Shown one piece after another: positions 1 through 8,924 of a stretch of 39,572 bases of DNA. The DNA comes from Oceanicola sp. S124 (GTDB lineage: Bacteria > Pseudomonadota > Alphaproteobacteria > Rhodobacterales > Rhodobacteraceae), in the NCBI RefSeq assembly GCF_000220565.1, contig NZ_AFPM01000232.1, positions 1 through 39,572 of the forward strand, written 5' to 3'. The position numbers were made by a program, and so were the translations under genes. Position 1 is the stretch's first letter, and each line of letters opens with the position of its first letter. The notes beneath the pieces were generated by a model, which worked only from the letters and a program-made list of their open reading frames with translations, was not told the origin of the DNA and searched no databases.

Positions 1-716
1 CGCATCCAGTCGACGGCGAAGCCGTGCTCGTAGTGATCCTCCAGCATGGTCTTGTAGCGGTTCGCCATCTGCCAGGACCCGGCAGCCCCCTGAGAGATCA
101 CCTCGACCACCTGCGCCCCGTCCATGCCTGCCTTCTGGGCGAAGTTCAGCGCCTCCGAGAGGCCCTGCACGACGCCTGCGATGGCGATCTGGTTGCACAT
201 CTTGGTGATCTGCCCGGCGCCCGAGGGGCCCATCAGGCGGCAGATCTTGGCATAGGCGTCGATCACCGGGGCGGCGCGGTCGAAGTCGTCCTGGGACCCG
301 CCGCACATGACCGAGAGGGCGCCCGTCTCGGCCCCCGCCTGCCCGCCCGAGATCGGCGCATCGACGAAGCCGAAGCCCTTGCTGGCCGCCAGCGCGGCAA
401 GCTCGGCGGTGACGCGGGCCGAGACGGTGGTGTGATCGACCAGCACGGCGCCCGCCTTCATGCCCTCGAAGGCGCCGCCGGGGCCGGCACAGACGGCGCG
501 CAGGTCGTCATCATTGCCGACGCAGGTCATCACGAAGTCGGCGCCCGCCACCGCTTCGGCGGGGGTCAGCTCCATGGCGCCGCCATGTTCGGCCACCCAG
601 GCCTCGGCCTTGGCGGCGGTACGGTTGTAGACGGTCACCTCGTGGCCCTTCGCGGCGAGATGGCCCGCCATCGGATAGCCCATCACGCCGAGACCCAGAA
701 AGGCTGCTTTCACCAT
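1..716 (-). CDS. NAD(P)-dependent 3-hydroxyisobutyrate dehydrogenase family protein, 3' end missing
   Basis: Encodes the first 238 residues of a beta-hydroxyacid dehydrogenase; family members are about 290-300 residues, so the C-terminal part lies beyond the left edge. The N-terminus reads MVKAAFLGLGVMGYPMAGHL, a Rossmann dinucleotide motif GLGVMG. The substrate-binding segment APISGGQAGAETGALS and the catalytic lysine in GQITKMCNQ (Lys172) are present. The family oxidises 3-hydroxyisobutyrate (valine catabolism) or reduces tartronate semialdehyde or similar substrates, and sequence alone does not choose among these. The ATG is preceded by AGGGG at good spacing. The gene is divergent from the penicillin-acylase-like gene across about 150 bp; that gap holds a small inverted repeat GCCCGG-N11-CCGGGC at 818-840. 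Family assignment is firm and substrate uncertain. Confidence 0.9.
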   Translation of the reverse strand, partial: MVKAAFLGLGVMGYPMAGHLAAKGHEVTVYNRTAAKAEAWVAEHGGAMELTPAEAVAGADFVMTCVGNDDDLRAVCAGPGGAFEGMKAGAVLVDHTTVSARVTAELAALAASKGFGFVDAPISGGQAGAETGALSVMCGGSQDDFDRAAPVIDAYAKICRLMGPSGAGQITKMCNQIAIAGVVQGLSEALNFAQKAGMDGAQVVEVISQGAAGSWQMANRYKTMLEDHYEHGFAVDWM

Positions 717-864
717 GGCTCATTCCCCTGTATTGGTGCTCGCGCCGGCCGCGGGACGGGCGGGCGCGCCCTGATCGCCGCAGACTGTCCGCCAGCCCGC
801 CGGAACGCAAGGGGCTTGCCCGGACAAGGGAATTCCGGGCCGCATATCGAGGGCAGGTGATCAC

Positions 865-3357
865 ATGACATTCCTTTTCCGCTGGCTGCTGCGCCTTGCC
901 GGAGGCCTGATCGCCCTGACCGTGCTGGCGGTCGTCGGAATCTACTTCCTCGCCGCACGCTCGCTGCCCGACTACGACAAGACGCTTCGGGTCGAGGGCC
1001 TCTCCGCCCCGGTCGAGATCGTGCGCGATACCGCAGACGTGCCCCATATCTTCGCCGAGGACGATGCGGATGTCTTCTTCGGCCTCGGCTATGCCCATGC
1101 CCAGGACCGGCTGTGGCAGATGATCACCCTGCGCCGCACCGTGCAGGGCCGCCTGTCCGAGCTCTTCGGCACCCGCACCCTGCCCGTCGACCGGCTGATG
1201 CGGCGCTTCGACCTCTACCGCCTGGCGATCGAGTCTGTGCCCGACCAGGACGCCCGCACCACCGCCGCGCTGCAGGCCTATGCCGCCGGGGTCAACGCCC
1301 GCCTGGCCGAGATCAACGAGGACGCCCTGGGGCGCGGCGCGCCCGAGATGTTCCTCTTCCACGGGCCCGTCGCGCCCTGGCAACCGGCCGATTCCATTGC
1401 CATCGGCAAGCTCATGGCGGTGCAGCTGTCCGGTGCCCTCTCGGCCGAGGTCGAGCGCGCCCGCGTCTCGCTGGCGCTGCCCGATCCCGACATGCTGGCC
1501 GATATCCTGCCCGATGCCCCCGGCGCGGCCATCGCCGACCCGGACTATGCGGCGCTGATGCCCGGCACCGGTTTCCCGGGCTCCGTCGGCCAGCAGTTCG
1601 CCGCCGCTGGCCTCGACCGCTTCGGCCTGCCCGCGACGCCCCTGTCGCCCTTCCCGCAGCCCGGCCAGGCTGGCGCCTCGAATGCCTTCGCCGCCGCGCC
1701 CTCGCGCTCGGCCTCGGGGGGGACGCTGCTGGCCAACGATCCCCACCTCGGCTTCTCGGCGCCGGCGATCTGGTACCTGGCCCGGATGGAGCTGACCCAG
1801 GGCGGCGTCATCGGCGCCACCATTCCCGGCATTCCCTCGATCCTGTCGGGGCGGTCGCATTTCCTCGGCTGGGGGCTGACCTCGTCCTACCTCGACGATC
1901 TCGACGTCTACATGGAAGAGGTGAACCCCGATAACCCCGAGGAGTACCGCACCCCCGAGGGCTGGGCCCGCTTCCAGTCCCGCAAGTCGATCATCAACGT
2001 CAAGGACAGCGCCCCGGTCACCCTGACCCTGCGCTGGACCGAGAACGGCCCCGTGCTGCCCGGCAGCCACTACGACCTCGCCTCGGTCACCCCTGCGGGC
2101 CATGTCGCCTCGATCGCCTGGACCGCGCTGTCGCCCGACGACACCACCCTGAGCGCCGGGGTGAACCTGATGTATGCGCGCAATGTCGAAGAGGCCATCG
2201 AAGCGACCGAGGCCCATGTGGCCCCCTCGCAGAACCTGACCCTGGCCGATGCCTCGGGCATCGCCATGAAGACCATCGGCGCCATGCCCGCCCGTGATCC
2301 GCGCCACGACACCAAGGGGCGGATGCCCTCGCTGGGCTGGCACCAGCAGAACCGCTGGCAGGGCATCATGCCCTATGACCGCAACCCCGCCTTCGTGAAC
2401 CCCGAGGGCGGCCTGCTGGGCAATACCAACAACAAGTTCATCGACCGCCCCTTCCCCGAGCATGTAAGCTTCGACTGGGGCGATACCCAGCGGATCCACC
2501 GCTGGCAGCGCCTGATGCAGAGCCGCCGGGTGCATACCCGCGACAGCTTCATCGAGGCGCAGCTGGACACCGTCTCGTTCACCGCCCGCTCGCTGCTGCC
2601 GCTGATCGGCCGCGACCTGTGGTTCACCGGCGATCCCGCCCCCGAGGGCACCCCCGAGCGGCTGCGCCAGGAGGCCCTGCGCCTGCTGGCCGAATGGAAC
2701 GGCGAGATGAACGAGCACCTGCCCGAGCCGCTGCTCTATGCCGCCTGGCTGCGCGCCCTGCAGGACAAGCTGATCCGCGACGAACTGGGGCCGGTGGCCG
2801 ATGACTTCACCCATGTCGACCCGGTCTTCATCGAGCGCGTCTTCCGCGACATCGACGGCGCCGCGCGCTGGTGCGACATCCTGCAATCCACCGCCACCGA
2901 AAGCTGCACCGACATCGCCCGCCAGGCGCTGGACGAGGCGCTGCTGTGGATCACCGAGCGCTACGGGCGCAACCTCGAGAGCCTCCGCTGGGGGGATCTG
3001 CACCAGGCCGCCCATGACCACCCGGTGCTGGGCGATGTGCCGGTGCTGCGCTACTTCGTGAACATCCGCCAGAGCACCTCGGGCGGGGACAACACCCTGA
3101 TGCGCGGGCTGACCTCGGGCACCGGCAGCAATCCCTACCTGAACGTCCATGGCGCCGGCTTCCGCGGGGTCTACGATTTCGCCGATCCCGACAGCTCGGT
3201 CTTCATCACCTCCACCGGCCAGTCCGGCCATTTCCTGAGCCGTCACTACGACGACCTCGGAGAGCTGTGGCGGCGCGGCGAATACATCCCGATGTCGCTG
3301 GACGAGGCCCTGGCCCGCGCCGCCTCGGTCGGCGTCACCCGGCTGGAGCCGCGCTGA
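865..3357 (+). CDS. Penicillin acylase family protein (Ntn hydrolase), membrane-anchored
   Basis: An 830-residue precursor of the penicillin G acylase/aculeacin acylase/acyl-homoserine-lactone acylase family. These enzymes cleave amide-linked acyl groups after autocatalytic removal of a spacer exposes an N-terminal nucleophile. Seen here: a hydrophobic N-terminus (about residues 6-31), consistent with a signal anchor or long signal peptide; the alpha-chain signature GYAHAQDRLWQM; and the predicted beta-chain start ASNAF, with nucleophile Ser272. Further on are NDPHLG and GNTNNKF, the latter fitting the family's oxyanion-hole asparagine, and the C-terminal STGQSGHFLSRHYDDL block. Length fits the family. 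The start has AGGTGATCAC just upstream. Natural substrate cannot be read from sequence; N-acyl-homoserine lactones are only one possibility. A 3' terminator-like repeat follows. Confidence 0.93.
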   Translation: MTFLFRWLLRLAGGLIALTVLAVVGIYFLAARSLPDYDKTLRVEGLSAPVEIVRDTADVPHIFAEDDADVFFGLGYAHAQDRLWQMITLRRTVQGRLSELFGTRTLPVDRLMRRFDLYRLAIESVPDQDARTTAALQAYAAGVNARLAEINEDALGRGAPEMFLFHGPVAPWQPADSIAIGKLMAVQLSGALSAEVERARVSLALPDPDMLADILPDAPGAAIADPDYAALMPGTGFPGSVGQQFAAAGLDRFGLPATPLSPFPQPGQAGASNAFAAAPSRSASGGTLLANDPHLGFSAPAIWYLARMELTQGGVIGATIPGIPSILSGRSHFLGWGLTSSYLDDLDVYMEEVNPDNPEEYRTPEGWARFQSRKSIINVKDSAPVTLTLRWTENGPVLPGSHYDLASVTPAGHVASIAWTALSPDDTTLSAGVNLMYARNVEEAIEATEAHVAPSQNLTLADASGIAMKTIGAMPARDPRHDTKGRMPSLGWHQQNRWQGIMPYDRNPAFVNPEGGLLGNTNNKFIDRPFPEHVSFDWGDTQRIHRWQRLMQSRRVHTRDSFIEAQLDTVSFTARSLLPLIGRDLWFTGDPAPEGTPERLRQEALRLLAEWNGEMNEHLPEPLLYAAWLRALQDKLIRDELGPVADDFTHVDPVFIERVFRDIDGAARWCDILQSTATESCTDIARQALDEALLWITERYGRNLESLRWGDLHQAAHDHPVLGDVPVLRYFVNIRQSTSGGDNTLMRGLTSGTGSNPYLNVHGAGFRGVYDFADPDSSVFITSTGQSGHFLSRHYDDLGELWRRGEYIPMSLDEALARAASVGVTRLEPR

Positions 3358-3370
3358 GCGCTCGCCCTGC

Positions 3371-3430
3371 GCCGGCGCCCCGGGGCCTGCGTCGGACATG
3401 AGTATTTTTGGCCGTCGAATGGAGGAAGGC
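3371..3430 (+). repeat. Copy 1 of 3'-end AGTATTT repeat/terminator module
   Basis: Begins 13 bp after the penicillin-acylase stop. A GC-rich self-complementary stretch (3371-3390) is followed by GAGTATTTTTGGCCGTCGAA (3400-3419) and TGGAGGAAGG. The run of five T after a GC-rich element resembles an intrinsic terminator. The tail GGCCGTCGAATGGAGG matches the other three copies (21121, 21184 on the minus strand, 25427). The hairpin is less clear here than in copies 2-4. Confidence 0.6.
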
Positions 3431-3583
3431 TGCACCGCACCTGCCAAAGCGCGTGCGGGACCGGCAGCCATGGGGCGGGGGAACGTCGCGGGTTTGAATT
3501 GAATTGACCCCCTGCCCGGCCTCTGCCACAGAGGTCTCTCAGACAGTTTCAGGACAGGGCGTCCGCCGCGGCGGTCGGAACTC

Positions 3584-4960
3584 ATGAAAGTCATCATCTG
3601 CGGCGCGGGCCAGGTCGGCTGGCAGATCGCCCGCCATCTCTCCGGCGAAAACAACGACGTGACGGTGGTCGACAGCAACCCCGACCTGGTGCGGCGGGCG
3701 ACCGACACGCTGGACGTGCAGGGGATCGCCGGCTTCGCCTCCTACCCCGACGTGCTGGAGCAGGCGGGGGCGCGCGACGCCGACATGATCATCGCCGCGA
3801 CCTTCTCGGACGAGGTCAACATGGTCACCTGCCAGGTGGCCCATTCGGTCTTCTCGGTGCCGCGCAAGATCGCCCGCCTGCGGGCGCGCAGCTATCTCGA
3901 CGCGATCTATTCCGACCTCTACCGCCGCGACCACATGCCGATCGACGTGGTGATCAGCCCCGAGCTGGAGGTGGCCGAGGCCGCCCTGCAGCGCCTCTCG
4001 GCCCCCGCGGCCTTCGACGTCGAACAGTTCCTCGGCGGGCGGGCGCAGCTTCTGGGCATCCAGATCGACGCCGACTGTCCGGTGGTCAACACGCCGCTGC
4101 GCCAGCTGACAGACCTGTTTTCCACCCTGCGCGCCGTCGTCGTGGGGATCCGCCGCGAAGGCCGCCTCTTCGCCCCCGAGCCGGGCGATCAGATCTTCGC
4201 CGATGACGAGTGCTACATCTGCGTCCATTCAGAGGACGTCAGCCGCTGCCTCGAGGTCTTCGGCAAGTCCAACAAGCAGCAGGACCGGGTGGTCATCGTC
4301 GGCGGCGGCAATGTCGGGCTGACCGTGGCCCGGCGGCTGGAAACCTCGGGGCGGCGCATCCGCGCCAAGGTGGTCGAGAAGAACCGCAAGATCGCCGAGA
4401 AGGCGGCAGATGCGCTGGAACGGACCATCGTGCTGAACGGCGACGGGCTGGATTCCGCGCTGCTGGCCGAGGCGGGCATCAACCGCGCCGATGCCGTGCT
4501 CTGCGTCACCGACGACGACAAGACCAACATGCTGACCGCCGTGCGGGCCAAGAACCTGGGCTGTCCGATGGCCATCGCGCTGATCAACGATCCGACCCTG
4601 ACGCCGCTGATGGCGCCGCTTGGCATCGACGCCTACATCAACCCCCGCGCCACCACCGTCAGCTCGATCCTGCGCCACATCCGCCACGGCCGGGTGCGCG
4701 GCGTCTATTCCATCGGCGATGCCGAGGCCGAGGTGATCGAGGCCGACGTGCTCTCCACCTCGCCCATGTCGGGCAAGCCGATCCGCGACATTGCCTTCCC
4801 CGAGGGCGTGCTGGTCGGCGCGGTGATGCGCAACGAGAAGGTGGTGCGGCCGACCGCCGACCTGGTCATCGAGGAAGGCGACACCATCGTGCTCTTCGCC
4901 CTCGCCGCCGATGTCCCCGAGGTGGAGCGCCTGCTGCAGGTCTCCATCGACTACTTCTAG
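3584..4960 (+). CDS. trkA: Trk system potassium transporter, NAD-binding regulatory subunit TrkA
   Basis: A 458-residue peripheral protein that gates the TrkH potassium channel in response to NAD(H) or ATP. Two tandem RCK modules are visible. The first starts at residue 1 with the dinucleotide motif GAGQVG; the second starts near residue 232 with VVIVGGGNVGLTVARRL. Each is followed by a TrkA_C-type domain, the first around residues 135-215 and the second ending at residue 458. Length matches E. coli TrkA. The next gene, trkH, begins 9 bp downstream, so the pair is probably one operon. The upstream ribosome-binding site is weak (CGGAACTC). In many alphaproteobacteria trkA follows ntrY-ntrX; here a penicillin-acylase gene precedes it instead. 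Confidence 0.97.
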   Translation: MKVIICGAGQVGWQIARHLSGENNDVTVVDSNPDLVRRATDTLDVQGIAGFASYPDVLEQAGARDADMIIAATFSDEVNMVTCQVAHSVFSVPRKIARLRARSYLDAIYSDLYRRDHMPIDVVISPELEVAEAALQRLSAPAAFDVEQFLGGRAQLLGIQIDADCPVVNTPLRQLTDLFSTLRAVVVGIRREGRLFAPEPGDQIFADDECYICVHSEDVSRCLEVFGKSNKQQDRVVIVGGGNVGLTVARRLETSGRRIRAKVVEKNRKIAEKAADALERTIVLNGDGLDSALLAEAGINRADAVLCVTDDDKTNMLTAVRAKNLGCPMAIALINDPTLTPLMAPLGIDAYINPRATTVSSILRHIRHGRVRGVYSIGDAEAEVIEADVLSTSPMSGKPIRDIAFPEGVLVGAVMRNEKVVRPTADLVIEEGDTIVLFALAADVPEVERLLQVSIDYF

Positions 4961-4969
4961 GTCCGGGCG

Positions 4970-6541
4970 ATGCGCAAGGCGCCGCTGCCCCTGCCCCAAG
5001 GGCCGCATGGTCCGCATCCCCTGGCCCGGCTGCTGGAACGCCAGCCGCTGTTCCTGCTGCTGTTCGGCGCGCTCTGCCTGTCGATGCTGGTGCCCGCGGC
5101 CCTGGCGCTCGGGATGGAGGAACACGCCACGGCGCGGGCCTTCTTCTACAGCGCCCTGCTGGGCACGGCGCTGGCGGTGATGATCGGCCTGGCCCGTGGC
5201 GGTCGCGATGCCGCGGTCACCGGGCGCGAGGATCTCTTCGCGCTGCTGGCGCTCTTTGCCGCCTTCCTGCTGCTGCCCCTGCCGCTGGCCGTGCCCTTCG
5301 CCGAGAGCCTGCCCGACACCCGTTTCCTGAATGCCTATGTCGAGATGGTGTCGAGCTTCACCACCACCGGCATGTCCTTCTACGACGACCCGCGACGCCT
5401 CTCGGCGCCGCTGCACCTGTGGCGCGCGCAGGTCGCCTGGATGGGCGGCTTCATGATCTGGGTTTCGGCGGCGGCGGTCATGGCGCCGCTGTCGCTGGGG
5501 GGCTTCGAGATCACCGCCGCCGGCCGCGACGAGGGCGAGACGCGGATCTCGCGCTTCCAGCGGGCCGGGGTGATCCGCCGCGTGCTGAAGGGCGCCACGC
5601 GCCTCGGGCCTATCTACCTCGGGCTGACGGCGGCGCTCTGGCTGGCGCTGCTGGTGGCGGGGGACCGGCCGCTGGTCGCGCTGATCCACGCCATGTCGAC
5701 GCTGTCGACGTCGGGCATCTCGCCGGTCGGCGGGCCGACCCACGCCGGCTCCGGTGTCGCCGGAGAGGTGATCATCGCCGCCTTCCTGCTGTTTGCCCTG
5801 TCGCGTGTCGCCTTCTCGTCCGACACCGTCACCGCCCGCATCGGCCTGCACCGCGACCCCGAGTTCCGCATGGGCCTGGCGCTGGTCGCCGTGGTGCCGC
5901 TGCTGCTGTTCCTGCGCCACTGGGCCGCCGCCTTCGAGGTGGCCTCGGGTGAAAACCTCGGGCTGGGCTTCGGCGCCCTCTGGGGGGCGGTCTTCACCGT
6001 GCTGTCCTTCATCACCACCACAGGCTGGGAAAGCCTGCACTGGGAAACCGCGCAGAGCTGGTCGGGGCTGGAAACCCCCGGCATGGTCCTGATGGGCCTG
6101 TCGCTGGTCGGCGGCGGCGTCGCCACCACGGCGGGCGGGGTCAAACTGCTGCGGGTCTATACCCTCTACCTGCAGGGCCGGAGGGAGCTTGACCGGCTGG
6201 TCCACCCCTCCTCGGTCTCGGGCAGCGGCATCGCCGGGCGCCGCATCCGCCGACACGGCGCCTTCCAGGCCTGGGTCTTCTTCATGCTCTTCGCCCTCTG
6301 CCTCGCCGCCTGCATGTTGATCCTCGCCGCCTTCGGCATCTCCTTCGAGGACGCCACGGTGCTTTCGGTCGCGGCACTGGCCAATGCCGGCAACCTTGCC
6401 GTCCATGGCGGCAGCGATCCGGTAGCGCTGCTGGAGCTGGGCGACGGCGCCAAGCTGACGCTCTGCGCCTTCATGATCCTCGGCCGGCTCGAGCTGCTGG
6501 CCATCCTTGCCCTGTTCAATCCGGCGCTGTGGCGCGAGTGA
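4970..6541 (+). CDS. trkH: TrkH-family potassium uptake channel subunit
   Basis: A 523-residue polytopic inner-membrane protein, the potassium-conducting partner of TrkA. Multiple hydrophobic segments are evident. Selectivity-filter-like loops of the SKT superfamily are recognisable: SSFTTTGMSF (about residue 126), STLSTSGISP (about 244), SFITTTGWES (about 346) and a fourth, degenerate one near ALANAGN. It starts 9 bp after trkA. The 131-bp gap before hfq is the first place a new promoter could lie. The first ~20 residues are rich in proline and basic residues and probably cytoplasmic. Confidence 0.93.
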   Translation: MRKAPLPLPQGPHGPHPLARLLERQPLFLLLFGALCLSMLVPAALALGMEEHATARAFFYSALLGTALAVMIGLARGGRDAAVTGREDLFALLALFAAFLLLPLPLAVPFAESLPDTRFLNAYVEMVSSFTTTGMSFYDDPRRLSAPLHLWRAQVAWMGGFMIWVSAAAVMAPLSLGGFEITAAGRDEGETRISRFQRAGVIRRVLKGATRLGPIYLGLTAALWLALLVAGDRPLVALIHAMSTLSTSGISPVGGPTHAGSGVAGEVIIAAFLLFALSRVAFSSDTVTARIGLHRDPEFRMGLALVAVVPLLLFLRHWAAAFEVASGENLGLGFGALWGAVFTVLSFITTTGWESLHWETAQSWSGLETPGMVLMGLSLVGGGVATTAGGVKLLRVYTLYLQGRRELDRLVHPSSVSGSGIAGRRIRRHGAFQAWVFFMLFALCLAACMLILAAFGISFEDATVLSVAALANAGNLAVHGGSDPVALLELGDGAKLTLCAFMILGRLELLAILALFNPALWRE

Positions 6542-6581
6542 CGCAACCCGGCGCGACGGCGAAACTATTGCGAGATGGGGG

Positions 6582-6610
6582 TGGAAACTTCTTCCGGGCG
6601 CGCCCATAAT
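6582..6610 (+). promoter_or_regulatory. Possible sigma70-type promoter for hfq-hflX
   Basis: TGGAAA (6582-6587), 17 bp, then CATAAT (6605-6610) lies 63 bp before the hfq ATG in a stretch more AT-rich than its surroundings. The -10 box is good and the -35 box weak. This is inference from spacing only. Confidence 0.35.
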
Positions 6611-6672
6611 CGATGCGCTAATTCCAGAAAGCCGCGGACGGCAATAATAAACCTAAAAAAGGCGTAACAAGA

Positions 6673-6912
6673 ATGGCTTCCGATAGACAGAACCTGCAGG
6701 ACGCATTCCTGAACCATGTGCGGAAAACCAAGGTTCCGGTGACGATTTTCCTGATCAACGGCGTCAAGCTTCAGGGTGTTATCACCTGGTTCGACAATTT
6801 CTGCGTTCTGCTGCGCCGTGATGGACAGGCCCAGCTTGTCTACAAGCATGCGATCTCGACCATCATGCCCTCGCAGCCGATTTCTCTTTATGAAGGCGAC
6901 GGCGAAAATTGA
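6673..6912 (+). CDS. hfq: RNA chaperone Hfq
   Basis: A 79-residue Sm-like protein that forms hexameric rings and pairs small RNAs with mRNAs. The Sm1 motif region ([20 protein letters not shown]) and the Sm2 signature YKHAIST are intact. It lacks the long C-terminal tail of E. coli Hfq, as is usual in alphaproteobacteria. The start is preceded by AAGGCG 9 bp upstream. Its stop codon overlaps the TTG start of hflX by 4 bp, so the two are translationally coupled, as in many proteobacteria. Confidence 0.98.
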   Translation: MASDRQNLQDAFLNHVRKTKVPVTIFLINGVKLQGVITWFDNFCVLLRRDGQAQLVYKHAISTIMPSQPISLYEGDGEN

Positions 6913-8183
6913 TCGGACATGAACAGGCGCCGACGCGCGCCTTCGTGATCCACCCCGAGTTCAAGGGTGAAGAGGCGCGTCATGCGCCTCTCTACGCATT
7001 GGCGGAGGCCGTGAGCCTGGCCCATGCGCTGCCCGGTCTCGAGGTGGTGGGCGACCAGCTGGTGCGGATCTCGACCGTCCAGCCGAAGACCCTGTTCGGC
7101 AAGGGCAAGGTCGAAGAGCTGAAGCAGACCCTGGCCGAGGCCGAGGCCGAGCTGGTGCTGATCGACGGCCCGGTCAGCCCGAAGCAGCAGCAGAACCTGG
7201 AAAAGGCGTGGAACGTCAAGATCCTGGACCGCACCGGGCTGATCCTCGAGATCTTCTCGGACCGCGCCCGCACACGCGAAGGCGTGCTGCAAGTGGAACT
7301 GGCCGCGCTCGGCTACCAGCGCACGCGCCTGGTGCGCGCCTGGACCCACCTTGAGCGTCAGCGCGGCGGGCTTGGCTTCGTCGGCGGCCCCGGCGAAACC
7401 CAGATCGAGGCCGACCGCCGTGCCATCGACGAACAGATGGTGCGCCTGCGCCGTCAGCTCGACAAGGTGGTCAAGACGCGCGAGCTGCACCGCGCCTCGC
7501 GCGCCAAGGTGCCCTTCCCCATCGTTGCGCTGGTCGGCTATACCAACGCCGGAAAGTCGACCCTTTTCAACCTGTTGACCGGCGCCGACGTGCTGGCCAA
7601 GGACATGCTCTTTGCCACGCTGGACCCGACCATGCGGCGGGTGAAGCTGGAAACCGGCGCCGAGATCATCCTGTCCGACACCGTGGGCTTCATCTCGGAC
7701 CTGCCGCACCAGCTGGTCGCGGCCTTCCGCGCCACGCTGGAAGAGGTGCTGGAAGCCGACCTGGTGCTGCATGTGCGCGATATCTCGCACCCCGAGACGC
7801 GCGAGCAGAAAGCCGATGTCGAAGAGATCCTGGCCGAGTTGGGCCTGCGCGAAGAGGTTCCGGTGCTGGAGGTCTGGAACAAGATCGACCTGCTGCCGGA
7901 AGAGGAATCCGAGCGCCTGCTGACCGCCTCCGAGCGGGACGAGCAGATCCTGCCGATCTCGGCGATCACCGGCGCGGGCCTGCCCGCCCTGCTGGCCGAG
8001 GTCACCCGGGCGCTGGACTCCGAACGCCACGCCGAAACGGTGCTGCTGCCCTTCTCGGACGGCAAGCGCCGGGCCTGGGCCTTCAAGGAGGGCATCGTGC
8101 AGGCCGAGCGGCAGACCGACGCGGGCTTCGAGCTGGATGTGCTCTGGACCGCACGCCAGTCGGCCCGCTTCCGCGACATGTAA
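6909..8183 (+). CDS. hflX: Ribosome-associated GTPase HflX
   Basis: A 424-residue GTPase that splits stalled or hibernating ribosomes. The N-terminal HflX domain contains [10 protein letters not shown] and the glycine-rich linker [15 protein letters not shown]. The G domain follows, with the G1 loop GYTNAGKS at residues 210-217, DTVGFI for G3 and NKID for G4. The start is TTG, overlapping the hfq stop by 4 bp. The first residues after it match the usual HflX N-terminus ([11 protein letters not shown]), and no better in-frame ATG exists. A 7-bp GC hairpin lies just after the stop. Confidence 0.96.
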   Translation: MIGHEQAPTRAFVIHPEFKGEEARHAPLYALAEAVSLAHALPGLEVVGDQLVRISTVQPKTLFGKGKVEELKQTLAEAEAELVLIDGPVSPKQQQNLEKAWNVKILDRTGLILEIFSDRARTREGVLQVELAALGYQRTRLVRAWTHLERQRGGLGFVGGPGETQIEADRRAIDEQMVRLRRQLDKVVKTRELHRASRAKVPFPIVALVGYTNAGKSTLFNLLTGADVLAKDMLFATLDPTMRRVKLETGAEIILSDTVGFISDLPHQLVAAFRATLEEVLEADLVLHVRDISHPETREQKADVEEILAELGLREEVPVLEVWNKIDLLPEEESERLLTASERDEQILPISAITGAGLPALLAEVTRALDSERHAETVLLPFSDGKRRAWAFKEGIVQAERQTDAGFELDVLWTARQSARFRDM

Positions 8184-8192
8184 GACCCTGCG

Positions 8193-8215
8193 GCGGGCGC
8201 CTTCAGTGCCCGCCC
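8193..8215. terminator. GC hairpin between convergent hflX and cytochrome gene
   Basis: GGCGGGC-N9-GCCCGCC is a perfect 7-bp stem 9 bp after the hflX stop, between convergent genes. No T-run follows on the plus strand. It could act as a weak or Rho-assisted terminator, or protect 3' ends. Confidence 0.4.
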
Positions 8216-8312
8216 ATCCCGCAGCATCCCCCCGAGGTTCAGTGCCAGCCCGCGTTCCGCAAGGCCCCGCTTGGCAGGCGCGTCAGTGCCCGCCCGCCTC
8301 CAGCAAGGCCCG
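8204..8312 (-). repeat. Three degenerate copies of the cytochrome gene's 3' tail
   Basis: TCAGTGCC followed by a similar 20-bp segment occurs at 8204, 8240 and 8283. The copy at 8283 is the real 3' end of the cytochrome gene, with TCA as its stop on the minus strand. The copies at 8240 and 8283 share TCAGTGCC, GCCCGC and CAAGGCCC. The copy at 8204 is more diverged. Spacings are 36 and 43 bp, so only one step keeps the reading frame. They look like decayed tail duplications. Confidence 0.4.
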
Positions 8313-8795
8313 TGTCGCGGCGTTCTGGCTGGCATAGATGGCGTTGGTCGCCTCCTGCTGCGCACGCACCTCTTCCGGCCATGTCGACTTGATGTAGGAC
8401 AGCACGTCGAGGATCTGGCGATCCTCCAGCGCCTCGGCGAACTCGGGCATTGCCGCATCGCCGGTGCCGGTCAGGCACAGTTCGGCCACCTCGCCGGACT
8501 TGGTCAGCCCGAACAGCACGTAATCGGCATGTTTCCAGCTGTGGCCGGTCTCGTCATGGGGCGGAGCGACGGGGGCGGGCGCGTCGGGATCGCGCGCTGC
8601 GCCATCCAGCCCGCCATGGCAGGCGCTGCATTCCGAGGCATAGAGCACCGCGCCGCGCGCCACGGTCGCCGGGTCCTGCCAGGCCAGCAGGCCGGTCTCG
8701 GGGGTGCCACGCAGGGCCGCGCCGGCCAGCAGGGCGACAACGCCAAGGGCGGCGGCCCCGGTCAGGCCCAGAACGATCATCGCGGCAGGTTTCAT
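8283..8795 (-). CDS. Membrane-anchored or secreted c-type cytochrome (monoheme)
   Basis: A 170-residue protein with an N-terminal hydrophobic segment (MKPAAMIVLGLTGAAALGVV) and one heme-binding motif CSACH (Cys56, Cys59, His60). Met116 in DAAMPEF is the probable distal heme ligand. It resembles class I cytochrome c domains with a C-terminal SYIKSTWP helix. The ATG at 8795 was chosen over an upstream one because GGGAAAG precedes it and the signal sequence starts there. It probably acts in periplasmic electron transfer; its partner is unknown. It is convergent with hflX, and imperfect copies of its tail lie downstream. Confidence 0.88.
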   Translation of the reverse strand: MKPAAMIVLGLTGAAALGVVALLAGAALRGTPETGLLAWQDPATVARGAVLYASECSACHGGLDGAARDPDAPAPVAPPHDETGHSWKHADYVLFGLTKSGEVAELCLTGTGDAAMPEFAEALEDRQILDVLSYIKSTWPEEVRAQQEATNAIYASQNAATRALLEAGGH

Positions 8796-8924
8796 GCGTC
8801 TTTCCCGGTCATGGGCAGAGCCTATGCGGGCGATGGCGGCCATGGCAATCCGCAAGTGCAGCGGGCGCGCCGACCCTGCGCCCGCGCCGCCAAAGCAGGC
8901 AGGGGCGCGCGGCCGGGCACGGGT

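Noticed and set aside
511-3708. A 1065-codon open frame on the minus strand opposite the penicillin-acylase gene
   Set aside because: Its translation is Gly/Ala/Arg/His-rich without domain features, and the plus strand holds a full, motif-complete enzyme. Long antisense frames are expected at this GC content.
4229-6607. A 792-codon open frame antisense to trkA-trkH
   Set aside because: Low-complexity shadow of two well-supported genes; no start signal or family match.
8239-8478. Short minus-strand frame overlapping the cytochrome gene tail
   Set aside because: Shadow of the cytochrome gene continuing through the tail duplications; no ribosome-binding site or coherent product.
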